A DNA stretch of 64,000 nucleotides from Lachnospiraceae bacterium (GCA_017544285.1 JAFYEL010000086.1:1-64000); one strand, 5' to 3'. Shown: positions 55,990 to 64,000, counted from the stretch's first letter. Program-made: numbers and translations. The notes: generated by a model not told the origin, from the letters alone.

Positions 55990-56412
55990 TCAGCCTTCTC
56001 TTTTCACTGCGGGACTGGCCACTCCGGCTATCCTTATGTTAACATCCGTAACGCCAAAGCCCACCATGGTCTCCACCGTGCTCTTGACCTTATCCTGGAC
56101 GGATGAGCAGATGGCGGGGATCGCATATCCGTACCTGACGATGATGGCCAGGTCGATACGCAGTGAGCATGTTCCCTCTTCCTCCTCGTTTTCGAAGGTG
56201 TTCTCGATGAACACTCTTACTCCCTTGGAGAGTGTTTTCATGCCGACTCTGTTCATGATATTGGTGGTGACGTTGCCCGCCATTGCGGCAACGCCCTCCA
56301 CCTCCATGGCGGCAAGTCCGGCAATGACCGCAACCACGTCGTCGGCGATCCTGATGTCACCGGCCGGTGATCTCTCAAGACTGATAAACTTTGATCCGTT
56401 TTCCTTTGCCAT
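55990..56412 (-). CDS. Asp23/Gls24 family envelope stress protein
   Basis: A 140-residue Asp23/Gls24 (YqhY-like) protein. The core DDVVAVIAGLAAMEVEGVAA and IDLAIIVRYGYAIPAICSSV is typical. Members are attached to the membrane and linked to envelope stress or fatty-acid control; YqhY is encoded beside accB-accC-nusB in Bacillus. Start at 56412 has AGGAGG six bases upstream. Confidence 0.92.
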   Translation of the reverse strand: MAKENGSKFISLERSPAGDIRIADDVVAVIAGLAAMEVEGVAAMAGNVTTNIMNRVGMKTLSKGVRVFIENTFENEEEEGTCSLRIDLAIIVRYGYAIPAICSSVQDKVKSTVETMVGFGVTDVNIRIAGVASPAVKREG

Positions 56413-56439
56413 TTCCTGCCTCCTGATCATGATCATAAA

Positions 56440-58530
56440 TTAATGTGCATCCTTAAGTGAGAAGCTTACTCTTCCCATTCTGTCCTTGCCGAGGCACTTA
56501 ACCTTTACATGGTCACCGAGGGTGAGCACGTCCTCAACATGGTCGATGCGCTGCTGAGCAATCTTTGAGATGTGTACAAGTCCTTCCTTGCCGGGAGCAA
56601 ACTCGATGAAGGCGCCGAACTCCTTGATGGAGACAACCTTGCCCTCGTACATCCTGCCCTCTTCGAACTCGGATACGATAAGGTTCACATACTCAAGTGC
56701 CTTCTTCATCATCTCGGGATCGGTTCCGCAGATCGAAACATTTCCGTCGTCGGTGATGTCCATCTTTACGCCGGTCTCATCAATGATAGCGTTGATGGTC
56801 TTGCCTCTCTGACCAACAACATCACCGATCTTCTCGGGATCGATCTTGGTCTGGATGATCTTGGGTGCGTAAGGACCAACCTCGGGACGGGGCTGCTCGA
56901 TGGCCTTCTTCATGCAGTTGTCCATGATGAAGAGCCTTGCCTCACGACAGCGTGCGATAGCGCCCTCTACGATAGGTCTTGTAAGTCCGTGGATCTTGAT
57001 ATCCATCTGGATGGCGGTGATACCCTCGGTAGTACCGGTTACCTTGAAGTCCATATCTCCGAAGAAGTCCTCAAGGCCCTGGATATCGGTGAGGAGTACG
57101 AAATCGTCATCGGTATCGCCGGTAACAAGTCCGCAGGAGATACCTGCAACCATCTTCTTGATGGGAACGCCCGCAGCCATAAGCGCCATACATGATGCGC
57201 AGGTGGATGCCATTGAAGTGGATCCGTTCGACTCAAAGGTCTCGGATACGGCACGGATAGCGTAAGGGAACTCCTCGGGTGTGGGAAGCACGGGGATCAG
57301 AGCTCTCTCTGCAAGTGCTCCGTGACCGATCTCACGGCGTCCCGGTCCTCTTGAGGGCTTTGTCTCGCCCACAGAGTATGAGGGGAAGTTGTAGTGATGG
57401 ATGTATCTCTTTGAGGTCACATTGTCATCGAGACCGTCAACCCTCTGTGCCTCGGAAAGAGGTGCCAGGGTGACAACGTCGCAGATCTGAGTCTGACCTC
57501 TGGTGAACATTGCGGAACCGTGTACCCTGGGGATGATATCAACCTCAGCCGCAAGGGGTCTGATCTGGGTGATCTCGCGTCCGTCGGGTCTCTTGTGATC
57601 CTTGAGGATCATCTTTCTGACGGTCTTCTTTTCGTACTGGTAGATAGCCTCACCGAGAACTGCGAGATAATCCTCGTTGTCGGCAAATGCCTCCTCAAGA
57701 CGGGCGGTGATGTTGCGGATGTTCTCCTCACGCACCTGCTTTTCATCGGTGAATACTGCGGTCTCCATCTCTGCGGGAGGAACGATCTCCTTGATCTTTG
57801 CGAAGAGCTCCTCGGGGATGGCGCATGATTCGTACTCATGCTTTTTCTTGCCAACTTCGGCTACGATCTTGTTGATGAACTCGATGATGGTCTGGTTGAT
57901 CTCATGAGCCTTGTAGATAGCCTCAAGCATACGAGACTCGGGAATCTCGTTTGCTCCTGCCTCGATCATGATAACCTTCTGTGCGGTGGAAGCAACAGTG
58001 AGCTTCAGATCGCCCTCAGCCCACACACTCTGGCTGGGATTGATGACGAAGTTGCCGTCCTTGTCCATGCCCACCTGAGTCATTGCGCAGGGGCCGTCGA
58101 AGGGGATGTCGGAAATGCAGGTTGCGATGGCTGAACCAAGCATGGCCACCAGCTCGGGCCTGTTGTCGGGATCAACCGACATAACCAGGTTGTTGAGGGT
58201 GACGTCGTTTCTGTAATCCTTGGGGAAGAGGGGTCTCATGGGTCTGTCGATAACTCTGGCAGTGAGCACTGAGTTCTCGGAAGCCTTGCCCTCTCTTTTA
58301 TTGAAGCCGCCGGGGATCTTTCCGACTGCGTACATCTTCTCTTCGAACTCTACCGACAGGGGGAAGAAATCAATCCCGTCCCTGGGTTTGTCCGAAGCCG
58401 TTGCGGTGGAAAGAACCGTGGTGTCGCCGTAGTGCATGAATGCACATCCGTTTGCCTGCTTACCTACGCGGCCGATGTCAACGGTAAGTGTACGCCCCGC
58501 AAGCTCCATTGAGTAACTTTTGTAGTCCAT
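56440..58530 (-). CDS. pnp: Polyribonucleotide nucleotidyltransferase (PNPase)
   Basis: A 696-residue phosphorolytic 3'-5' exoribonuclease. Two RNase PH domains (the first with FFPLSVEFEEKMYAVGKIPG, the second with RGQTQICDVVTLAPLSEAQR), then a KH domain (IGDVVGQRGKTINAIIDETG) and an S1 domain (MYEGKVVSIKEFGAFIEFAP). It follows rpsO, the order common in bacteria. The 5' leader is strikingly purine-rich. Confidence 0.98.
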   Translation of the reverse strand: MDYKSYSMELAGRTLTVDIGRVGKQANGCAFMHYGDTTVLSTATASDKPRDGIDFFPLSVEFEEKMYAVGKIPGGFNKREGKASENSVLTARVIDRPMRPLFPKDYRNDVTLNNLVMSVDPDNRPELVAMLGSAIATCISDIPFDGPCAMTQVGMDKDGNFVINPSQSVWAEGDLKLTVASTAQKVIMIEAGANEIPESRMLEAIYKAHEINQTIIEFINKIVAEVGKKKHEYESCAIPEELFAKIKEIVPPAEMETAVFTDEKQVREENIRNITARLEEAFADNEDYLAVLGEAIYQYEKKTVRKMILKDHKRPDGREITQIRPLAAEVDIIPRVHGSAMFTRGQTQICDVVTLAPLSEAQRVDGLDDNVTSKRYIHHYNFPSYSVGETKPSRGPGRREIGHGALAERALIPVLPTPEEFPYAIRAVSETFESNGSTSMASTCASCMALMAAGVPIKKMVAGISCGLVTGDTDDDFVLLTDIQGLEDFFGDMDFKVTGTTEGITAIQMDIKIHGLTRPIVEGAIARCREARLFIMDNCMKKAIEQPRPEVGPYAPKIIQTKIDPEKIGDVVGQRGKTINAIIDETGVKMDITDDGNVSICGTDPEMMKKALEYVNLIVSEFEEGRMYEGKVVSIKEFGAFIEFAPGKEGLVHISKIAQQRIDHVEDVLTLGDHVKVKCLGKDRMGRVSFSLKDAH

Positions 58531-58532
58531 AA

Positions 58533-58601
58533 TTTTCTCCTTTTTCTTCTACTGCTTTCTTCTGCTTCTTTCTTCTTTTTCCTTCTCGCTTCTCTATTCT
58601 T
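58533..58601 (-). promoter_or_regulatory. Purine-rich leader of pnp
   Basis: About 69 bases upstream of pnp are nearly all A and G in the RNA sense, ending in AAGGAGAAAATT before ATG. No promoter was found between rpsO and pnp, so the stretch is probably part of a read-through transcript. It could be a low-structure ribosome-loading zone or a site for RNase/PNPase control. Confidence 0.45.
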
Positions 58602-58610
58602 AATAAAGTG

Positions 58611-58638
58611 AACAAGGGCGGAAAAATCCGCCCTCTGA
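58611..58638 (-). terminator. Hairpin after rpsO
   Basis: AGGGCGGA pairs with TCCGCCCT (58615-58622 with 58627-58634) around a 4-T loop. The following TGTTCACTTTATT is a poor T-tract, so termination is likely partial and pnp is reached by read-through. Confidence 0.65.
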
Positions 58639-58647
58639 ATGGAAAAA

Positions 58648-58914
58648 CTATTTTCTGATCCCGAGTCTTTCGATAAGTGAACGATATCTGTTAATATCCT
58701 TCTTTGCCAGATAATCCAGAAGACCTCTTCTCTGACCGATCATCTTAAGCATACCTCTGCGGCTGTGATGATCCTTGGGGTTTTCCTTGAGATGATCTGT
58801 GAGCTCACGGATGCGGGCGGTGAGGACCGCTATCTGTACCTCGGGTGAACCGGTGTCGCCCTCGCTGAGAGCGTACTCCTTGATGATCGCTGTCTTTTTG
58901 TCTTTCTTTATCAT
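58648..58914 (-). CDS. rpsO: 30S ribosomal protein S15
   Basis: An 88-residue S15 protein, early 16S binder. [20 protein letters not shown] and [20 protein letters not shown] are the family signature. AAAAGGAG lies 7 bases before ATG. A folded leader precedes it. Confidence 0.98.
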   Translation of the reverse strand: MIKKDKKTAIIKEYALSEGDTGSPEVQIAVLTARIRELTDHLKENPKDHHSRRGMLKMIGQRRGLLDYLAKKDINRYRSLIERLGIRK

Positions 58915-58928
58915 GTTTTTCTCCTTTT

Positions 58929-59007
58929 CCTGCCCTTGAGGGCTGATATGCCTGCACCCGCGGAGTGGTCGGAGTTTCCGTCCCCGGCAGGTGAGGTAAG
59001 TGCAACA
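58929..59007 (-). promoter_or_regulatory. Structured rpsO leader with alternative pairings
   Basis: Near the start of the leader, CCTGCC can pair either with GCAGG (58951-58955) or with GGCAGG next to the ribosome site (58929-58934). A small stem GCCCT/AGGGC (58932-58943) overlaps the second choice. S15 autoregulation through 5' leaders is known in many bacteria; use of these pairings for that purpose is inference. Confidence 0.55.
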
Positions 59008-59013
59008 ATCCGC

Positions 59014-59042
59014 ATTGTATCACAATGCCTGATTTATTTCAA
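59014..59042 (-). promoter_or_regulatory. Promoter of rpsO
   Basis: TTGAAA (59037-59042), 17-base spacer, TACAAT (59014-59019) preceded by TGA, giving an extended -10. It starts just downstream of the SH3-protein stop codon. Expected start point is near 59007. Confidence 0.82.
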
Positions 59043-59054
59043 GAGTGTCTTGCA

Positions 59055-60281
59055 TTAAAGCTTTGACACGAACTCGCTCTTGATATAAGCGGTCTGGCCG
59101 TTGTATTTGATCTTGGTCCAGTCGCCCTCTGTGCCCAGCATGTCGAACTTGTCGCCCTTGTATGCGGAGCCCACCTTTTCGGCGTCGGTGGAAGGTCCCT
59201 TACGGATGCTGACTGCTTCCTTGGCCTCTACCCTGCCGCTTGCTGCCTCTGTGGTCTGCTGGGTCTCCTGAGGCTGCTCTGCCTCCTGGTTTTCCTGCCC
59301 CTCCTGAGGCTGCTCGCCGCCCTCGGTGCTCTCGGAGGTCACTGCCTGTGCCCCCTGGCTTACCTCGAGGAACTCGGTCTTAACATAAGCCTCCTGACCC
59401 TGGAAATCGATCTTTGACCAGCCGTTGTCAAGATTGTCAAGGATCTCTATGCTGTCACCGCCCATGAGCTGTCCCAGCTTCTCGCCGTCGGTGCTGGGTG
59501 CCTTGCGGACGTTGATGGTCTCTTTAACGGTGGCCCTGCCGGTATCTGCTGCCTGGGCTTCCTCTCCGCCTTCGCTCTTTTGGCTCTCTCTTGCTGCAAG
59601 CTCTGCGCTCACCGCATCGTCAAGTGCGTCGGGAAGCACCTCGAGGAAATTCTTGAGGGTCTCGTCACCGTCAAGGGTCTCTCTGTACTTTGTGTCTACC
59701 TTCTGAAGGAGCTCTACAACGTCGTCCTGTGCAAGAACGGCCTTGATGTACTCGCTCACCTTGTCTTCGTGCTTTGAATTGTCTACGTAGAGGCTGCCGT
59801 CATCCCTTGCATCTATATAAAGAGATGAGAGTCCGGGAACCGCGGTGTCGATCTTTTTGAATTTGATCTCATAGTATCCGAATACGATGTAGGAGCTCTC
59901 GGTGGCACCGGGCTTCACATAACACTCAAGGTTGTCGTAGTCGTCAATGAACTCGGCCTTTTTCTCGATCCTGATCTTTGCCTTTTCATCAAGCTCTGCG
60001 CAGATATTGCTGAGGGTCTCGGTATCACCGCTCCCCATTGCCTTGAAATACTGCTCTACCAGCTGGCTGACGGGAGTTCCGGTCTGCTGCTCCAGGGCAA
60101 CATCGGGAACCTCAACGCTCTCGGTGTCTTCTTTTTTGTTTTTGTCCTTGTCAGTGTCCTTTTTGTCCTTTCCCTTGCCGGAAAACGTCACAAGTACGGC
60201 TACAAGGCACACAAACAGCACGCCTACTACGAAATACTGATAATATCTTATGATAAATGATTTTATATCGTTGGATCTCAT
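59055..60281 (-). CDS. Membrane-anchored protein with two bacterial SH3 domains
   Basis: A 408-residue protein: cytoplasmic N-terminus, one membrane helix (about 16-36, YFVVGVLFVCLVAVLVTF), a Lys/Asp linker, a globular outer domain (about 65-225), and two SH3b repeats at about 250-306 (TINVRKAPSTDGEKLGQLMG) and 350-405 (AVSIRKGPSTDAEKVGSAYK) joined by a Gln/Glu linker. SH3b domains usually bind cell wall. No catalytic motif was seen. It follows tRNA-Arg by about 65 bases and has an AGGAGAG site. Confidence 0.82.
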   Translation of the reverse strand: MRSNDIKSFIIRYYQYFVVGVLFVCLVAVLVTFSGKGKDKKDTDKDKNKKEDTESVEVPDVALEQQTGTPVSQLVEQYFKAMGSGDTETLSNICAELDEKAKIRIEKKAEFIDDYDNLECYVKPGATESSYIVFGYYEIKFKKIDTAVPGLSSLYIDARDDGSLYVDNSKHEDKVSEYIKAVLAQDDVVELLQKVDTKYRETLDGDETLKNFLEVLPDALDDAVSAELAARESQKSEGGEEAQAADTGRATVKETINVRKAPSTDGEKLGQLMGGDSIEILDNLDNGWSKIDFQGQEAYVKTEFLEVSQGAQAVTSESTEGGEQPQEGQENQEAEQPQETQQTTEAASGRVEAKEAVSIRKGPSTDAEKVGSAYKGDKFDMLGTEGDWTKIKYNGQTAYIKSEFVSKL

Positions 60282-60346
60282 GAATACTCTCTCCTGATGT
60301 TTTATTGATACGGCCTGTTATGCCGATTCAGTTTACTATATTTAAA

Positions 60347-60418
60347 TACGCCTGAAGGGAATCGAACCCCCGCACCCGGAACCGGAATCCGGTGCTCTAT
60401 CCACTGAGCTACAGGCGC
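60347..60418 (-). tRNA. tRNA-Arg (anticodon CCG)
   Basis: A complete 72-base cloverleaf: acceptor GCGCCTG/CAGGCGT, D-stem GCTC/GAGC, anticodon stem CCGGA/TCCGG around TTCCGGT (anticodon CCG, reads CGG), a 4-base variable loop, and a T-loop TTCGATT. CCA is not encoded. The acceptor has a terminal G-T pair. Confidence 0.95.
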
Positions 60419-60450
60419 AAACAACAGGCGTGCCGTAGACCGCCTATGGC

Positions 60451-60479
60451 ATGATAACACATCTCATCCGAAAATACAA
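60451..60479 (-). promoter_or_regulatory. Promoter of tRNA-Arg
   Basis: TTGTAT (60474-60479), 17-base spacer, TATCAT (60451-60456) preceded by TGT, an extended -10. It is divergent from the sensor-kinase promoter 32 bases away. Confidence 0.65.
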
Positions 60480-60510
60480 ATACTTTACTCCCAAAATGTG
60501 TGATAAAAGA

Positions 60511-60540
60511 TTGAACAAAACACCTGTTGTATTGTATTAT
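60511..60540 (+). promoter_or_regulatory. Promoter of the hybrid sensor kinase
   Basis: TTGAAC (60511-60516), 18-base spacer, TATTAT (60535-60540). A start point near 60547 leaves about 33 bases of leader with AAAGGGAG before ATG. Confidence 0.65.
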
Positions 60541-60579
60541 TGCGTTATATCACGTTCAGGTTAAAGGGAGATCGCCAAA

Positions 60580-62934
60580 ATGACCGAAACAAAAAAGCAG
60601 ACCATCGACAGAGCCGATCTGGTGATTAGGATATGCATGATCATATGCCTTTTGTTCACCATCGTTATCTATATATACGGCCAGTTCTTTGTAAAGAACG
60701 CTTCACTCTACGCAAACCAGCTGGAGGAGTTTGACGCCGTATGGTCCTACACCGATCACTCGGGTGTCACCAAAAAATACCGTACCAACGAAACCTTCAA
60801 TGTGGAGGGCGACAGGTTCGTCCGCCTCACCCTCACCCTTCCGGATAATCTGTCGGACGGCAACTGCCTCTTTCTGCAGGCGGGAATGGACCTGGATGCC
60901 TACATAGACGGGGAGCTGCGCAACAGCTACAAACTCACCAAATCCATAATAGGCCGTAACGTCAAAAGCATATGGGTCCCCATCACTCTCAGAAAGGGGG
61001 ATTCCGGCAAGACCCTCACCATAGTCCGCCCCGGCTATCTGAACAGCATATACAGTCCCAGTGAGGTGTACATAGGCAACCGTCTGGGCTTTGCCATGAC
61101 ACTGATCCGCGACAACCTCTTCATCATAGTCCTTGGCTTTGCCATAATAGTCTTCAGCCTGGTGATCACAGCCATATGCCTTGCATACCGGGTTCTGGGC
61201 AGCCGTCCCTTCCCTCTCTGGTATCTGAGCCTGGGAGTTCTGGGTGGCGCCATCTGGCTTATCCTTGATAACTTTACCTACCCCCTGTTCTTCCAGAATT
61301 ATTTCGTGGACGGCATCGCGGAATATCTTGTGGTGATGCTCATGCCCTTTCCCTTTGCCGCATACACCAACAGCCTTCTGGAGGGCAGATATAAAAAGCT
61401 CTACTACCCTGTGGCAGGCATGGTCATAGTCGACTTCGTGATCCTGACAATTCTTGATTTTACGGGCACGGCCGACTTCAACGAGACCATGCTCATAAGC
61501 AACATAGTCTCGGGTGTGGTGGGTTTCTTCTGCTTCGGCACACTCTTATACGATACCTACGTTAAAGGCAACCGTGAGCACACAGGAGTGAGCATAGGCT
61601 TTACCTTCTTTGTGGCCCTCACCCTGACCGAGATCATACACCTCAACCTTCCGGTCCACACCAACGACGGGATATTTATGGCAATAGGCCTCCTGGAGCT
61701 CCTGGTGGTGGCCGTAACCCACGAGATAAGGCGCATAAGCGATCTGAAAGCCGAGACCCTTGAGGCCCGGAATGCCAACAGGGCAAAGACCACCTTCCTG
61801 GCAAATATGAGTCATGAGATCCGCACCCCCATAAACGCCATCCTCGGAATGGACGAGCTGATACTCCGGGAGAACTCAAACCCCAAGGTCAGGGAGTACG
61901 CCCAAAACATAAAGGATGCGGGCACCGCCCTTCTGGACATTATAAGCGACGTCCTTGACTTCTCAAAGATCGAGCAGGGAAGGATGGACATCACCAACTC
62001 CGATTACGACACAAAATCACTGATCAACAGCGTCATAACCATGACGAAAGTAAGGGCCGACGCCAAGAACCTCTCCTTTATAAGGAACATCTCACAGGAT
62101 CTCCCCTCACAGTTCAATGGCGATGAAAAGCGCATCCGCGAGATCCTGATGAACCTTTTGAGCAATGCGGTTAAATACACCCCCGCAGGCAGCGTCACTC
62201 TCAGCGTAAAGCACGAAGACACAGGGGAAGGCCGCGCCAACCTCATGATATCCGTAAAGGACACGGGTATAGGAATAAATGAAAGCGACAGATCCAGGCT
62301 CTTCAAGCAGTTTGAGCGCCTGGATCAGAAAAAGAACCGCTCCATAGAGGGCACGGGTCTTGGACTTACCATAGCCGCCAATCTGGTTAAGCTCATGGGC
62401 GGAACCATCGATTACGAGAGCACCTACGGGAAGGGTACGGAGTTTAAGGTAGTCATACCCCAGGGTATCGCCGACTCTTCTCCCATGGGCAGCCTCACCG
62501 AGGATACAGCCCCTGCCGATAAAACGACCGACAGCGCACAGCCCCGGGATCTGGAGGGAGTTAAGATACTTGTAGTGGACGACAGCAAGGTAAACCTGAA
62601 GGTTGCCGGCGGGCTTTTGAACATTCTGAAGGCCAATGTCACCACCTGCGTAAGCGGAGCGGAAATGCTGGACCTCATCACAAAAGAAAAATTCGACGTC
62701 ATACTTCTGGATCACATGATGCCGGAGATGGACGGAATAGAGACCCTGCAGAAGGCCAAGACCTTAAGCGGCAATCTGAACTCCGACACTCCCTACATCG
62801 CCCTGACCGCCAACGCCATCGCGGGAGTCAGGGAGATGTATCTGGAAAACGGTTTCTCGGATTACCTTGCAAAGCCCGTAAAGCTTGAGCTTCTCTCCTC
62901 CACCATCAATTCCAATCTAGGACGCGATATCTAA
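60580..62934 (+). CDS. Hybrid histidine kinase with N-terminal sensor, multi-pass membrane region and receiver
   Basis: The only plus-strand gene of note, 784 residues. Order: membrane helix (12-34), an outer domain of about 140 residues (45-170), then about seven hydrophobic segments (175-380) like 7TMR-DISM sensors; dimer/phospho-acceptor helix with His412 in NMSHEIRTPINAIL; ATPase domain with NLLSNAVKYTPAG, DTGIGI and GTGLGLTI; a short linker; and a receiver with DD at 667-668 and Asp711. It lacks a DNA-binding output, so it must pass phosphate on or act by contact. Signal unknown. Its last 18 bases overlap the DUF5688-like gene in opposite sense. Confidence 0.92.
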   Translation: MTETKKQTIDRADLVIRICMIICLLFTIVIYIYGQFFVKNASLYANQLEEFDAVWSYTDHSGVTKKYRTNETFNVEGDRFVRLTLTLPDNLSDGNCLFLQAGMDLDAYIDGELRNSYKLTKSIIGRNVKSIWVPITLRKGDSGKTLTIVRPGYLNSIYSPSEVYIGNRLGFAMTLIRDNLFIIVLGFAIIVFSLVITAICLAYRVLGSRPFPLWYLSLGVLGGAIWLILDNFTYPLFFQNYFVDGIAEYLVVMLMPFPFAAYTNSLLEGRYKKLYYPVAGMVIVDFVILTILDFTGTADFNETMLISNIVSGVVGFFCFGTLLYDTYVKGNREHTGVSIGFTFFVALTLTEIIHLNLPVHTNDGIFMAIGLLELLVVAVTHEIRRISDLKAETLEARNANRAKTTFLANMSHEIRTPINAILGMDELILRENSNPKVREYAQNIKDAGTALLDIISDVLDFSKIEQGRMDITNSDYDTKSLINSVITMTKVRADAKNLSFIRNISQDLPSQFNGDEKRIREILMNLLSNAVKYTPAGSVTLSVKHEDTGEGRANLMISVKDTGIGINESDRSRLFKQFERLDQKKNRSIEGTGLGLTIAANLVKLMGGTIDYESTYGKGTEFKVVIPQGIADSSPMGSLTEDTAPADKTTDSAQPRDLEGVKILVVDDSKVNLKVAGGLLNILKANVTTCVSGAEMLDLITKEKFDVILLDHMMPEMDGIETLQKAKTLSGNLNSDTPYIALTANAIAGVREMYLENGFSDYLAKPVKLELLSSTINSNLGRDI

Positions 62935-63798
62935 ACGCTTCCCGGCGGAGTCATATAAATAAACCCTGTCGGACAGCACCTCCTGGCCTGCCACCACGTT
63001 CTCGTTAACCTCGTGTACCATGGCCGAGAGATCCGATGCCTCCCCGCTCGCCACGGGCAGAGCAATGATCTCATGGACCGAAGAAGGCAGGATAAGGAAA
63101 TCTCCTCCCAGGATCTCCGAAAGCTGTTCCAGGGTATCCCCGCAGCACATCTGGTAAGCCCCGTAGAGTCCCGGCCGGTTTGTGGCTACGTACATGGGGA
63201 CATCCGCCTCAGGAAGCTCGATCCCCCTGAGAAAATCCGAAAGCTTTCTTATCCTCTTACCAAGGAGCTTTGGCGTGTTCTTCACCGCGATCTCATCCAG
63301 CTCTTCCGGATCCATCCCCCAGTGTTTAAGGTGTGAATCCTTTACCGCCATGCTGGCGTTTCCGAAGCTTGTCTCCCCCAGCACGCACATGTATGTCACC
63401 GCCAGATCAAGGAAATCCCTGTGGGGCATCTCCTTTAAGGCCTCGGCGTTCCTGCTTCGGCTCACCAGGCGACAGGCAAGCATGCCGCAGACCTTCTCCC
63501 TGTCAGAAAACATCTCCGGGTCGATAAAACCTGTGCCGTTTCTCTCCTCGTAGACTCTGATGATCCCTTTTACAGCCTCATCAAGCTCCATGCCGCATCT
63601 GTATCTTTCGTAGCTGTCGTTAAGGTAGATGGTTGGTGATATCTTTTCTCCCGCGGGGGTAATGCAGAGCCCGTCAAGGGCCACCCCGTTGTTTTTTACC
63701 ACCCTGCGGCACTCCACTGCCGCGCTACTGCCCAGTTTTTGGGAAACCCGGGCCGCTATCTGCTCCTCGTATTCTTCAAAGCTCAATATATTATTCAA
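62917..63798 (-). CDS. DUF5688-like protein
   Basis: A 293-residue protein without membrane segment that resembles the DUF5688 family, which I know mainly from Lachnospiraceae. It opens SFEEYEEQIAARVSQKLG and has NNGVALDGLCI, PTIYLNDSYERYRCGMELDE and ILPSSVHEIIALP, all family-like. Function is unknown. The start is TTG at 63798 with AGGAGG six bases upstream; that site can be masked by a hairpin. It lies 80 bases after efp and may be read through from it. Confidence 0.78.
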   Translation of the reverse strand: MNNILSFEEYEEQIAARVSQKLGSSAAVECRRVVKNNGVALDGLCITPAGEKISPTIYLNDSYERYRCGMELDEAVKGIIRVYEERNGTGFIDPEMFSDREKVCGMLACRLVSRSRNAEALKEMPHRDFLDLAVTYMCVLGETSFGNASMAVKDSHLKHWGMDPEELDEIAVKNTPKLLGKRIRKLSDFLRGIELPEADVPMYVATNRPGLYGAYQMCCGDTLEQLSEILGGDFLILPSSVHEIIALPVASGEASDLSAMVHEVNENVVAGQEVLSDRVYLYDSAGKRLDIAS

Positions 63799-63803
63799 TT
63801 TAT

Positions 63804-63823
63804 CCTCCTGTCCTTGCAGGAGA
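63804..63823 (-). promoter_or_regulatory. Hairpin that can mask the ribosome site of the DUF5688-like gene
   Basis: TCTCCTG pairs with CAGGAGG, which is the Shine-Dalgarno sequence, around the loop CAAGGA (63811-63816): 7 pairs, one a G-T. If formed, it would lower translation from an already weak TTG start. Confidence 0.6.
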
Positions 63824-63840
63824 AATCCGGCTTAAAACGC

Positions 63841-63866
63841 AAAAAAGGCGGCGCCGCAGCGCCGCC
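63841..63866 (-). terminator. Rho-independent terminator of efp
   Basis: GGCGGCGC pairs with GCGCCGCC around TGCG, followed by six T on the minus strand. It starts 12 bases after the efp stop. Confidence 0.92.
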
Positions 63867-63878
63867 GTGAAAATCCCT

Positions 63879-64000
63879 TTATACTCTGGAGAGATACTCT
63901 CCCGTACGGGTGTCAATCTTTATGACATTTCCCTCTTCAACGAAGAGAGGAACCGAAACCTGTGCACCTGTCTCAACGATGGCGGGCTTTGACGCGCCCG
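63879..64000 (-). CDS. efp: Elongation factor P (C-terminal end only)
   Basis: The last 40 codons are inside the window: [20 protein letters not shown] then [11 protein letters not shown], the standard EF-P C-terminus. EF-P relieves ribosome stalling at proline runs. The N-terminus, with the modified lysine loop, lies beyond the edge. Confidence 0.95.
   Translation of the reverse strand, partial: GASKPAIVETGAQVSVPLFVEEGNVIKIDTRTGEYLSRV

Noticed and set aside
60282..60346. Separate promoter for the SH3-domain gene after tRNA-Arg
   Set aside because: A TATAGT is present at about 60335-60340 but there is no usable -35 or TGn extension; read-through from the tRNA promoter is as likely.
60580..62934. 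Recent horizontal transfer of the sensor kinase
   Set aside because: Only the strand switch and tRNA neighbour support this; codon use and base composition look like the surrounding genes and no integrase or att repeat was seen.

Overview
The window looks like a chromosomal piece of a motile, Gram-positive member of the Lachnospiraceae (Clostridia). The evidence is a single-block fla/che region of the Firmicutes type (FliY instead of a stand-alone FliN, CheC and CheD present, a FlbD/SwrD homologue, sigma-28 at the end, then rpsB-tsf), an Asp23 protein beside nusB-xseA-xseB, and small families I associate with this group (DUF6115-like, DUF5688-like). The genus cannot be fixed from the sequence alone. 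Almost every gene is on the minus strand, so transcription runs from high to low coordinates; the exception is one sensor kinase on the plus strand.

Reading in the direction of transcription: the end of efp (63879-64000) with a strong terminator; a DUF5688-like gene; the plus-strand hybrid histidine kinase (60580-62934), which overlaps it tail to tail; tRNA-Arg(CCG); an SH3-domain membrane protein; rpsO and pnp; a housekeeping cluster (Asp23, nusB, xseA, xseB, ispA, dxs, tlyA, nadK, recN); and glgA with its own extended -10 promoter.

From 46.3 kb down to 13 kb lies one dense flagellar/chemotaxis block: flgB flgC fliE fliF fliG fliH fliI fliJ, a MotE-like gene, fliK flgD, a TIGR02530-like gene, flgE flbD/swrD motA motB fliL fliM fliY cheY fliO fliP fliQ fliR flhB flhA, then, after a gap with a promoter and hairpins, flhF flhG, a PilZ gene, cheB cheA cheW cheC cheD, a small membrane gene, fliA, a DUF342 gene and a small gene. 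Together these encode rod and export gate, C-ring, hook and its length control, stator, signalling core, a putative c-di-GMP brake and the late-gene sigma factor. Two more membrane proteins follow, at the position of swrB in Bacillus: a DUF6115-like coiled-coil/HTH protein and a serine-repeat protein. rpsB-tsf come next with a strong promoter and a folded leader.

The left 9 kb is a surface-glycan cluster: nucleotide-sugar dehydrogenase, GT4 glycosyltransferase, TupA-like ATP-grasp ligase, a papain-fold-like protein, manA, gmd, manC, a GT2 glycosyltransferase and the start of a PP-loop ATPase. The mix of a uronate-forming dehydrogenase, an ATP-grasp ligase and a PP-loop enzyme suggests a glycan carrying amino-acid or amide groups. 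manC is split by an in-frame amber codon.

The least explained parts are the glycan cluster, the amber-split manC, the serine-repeat protein, the long EF-Ts, and several structured leaders (rpsB, rpsO, flhF, DUF5688-like).
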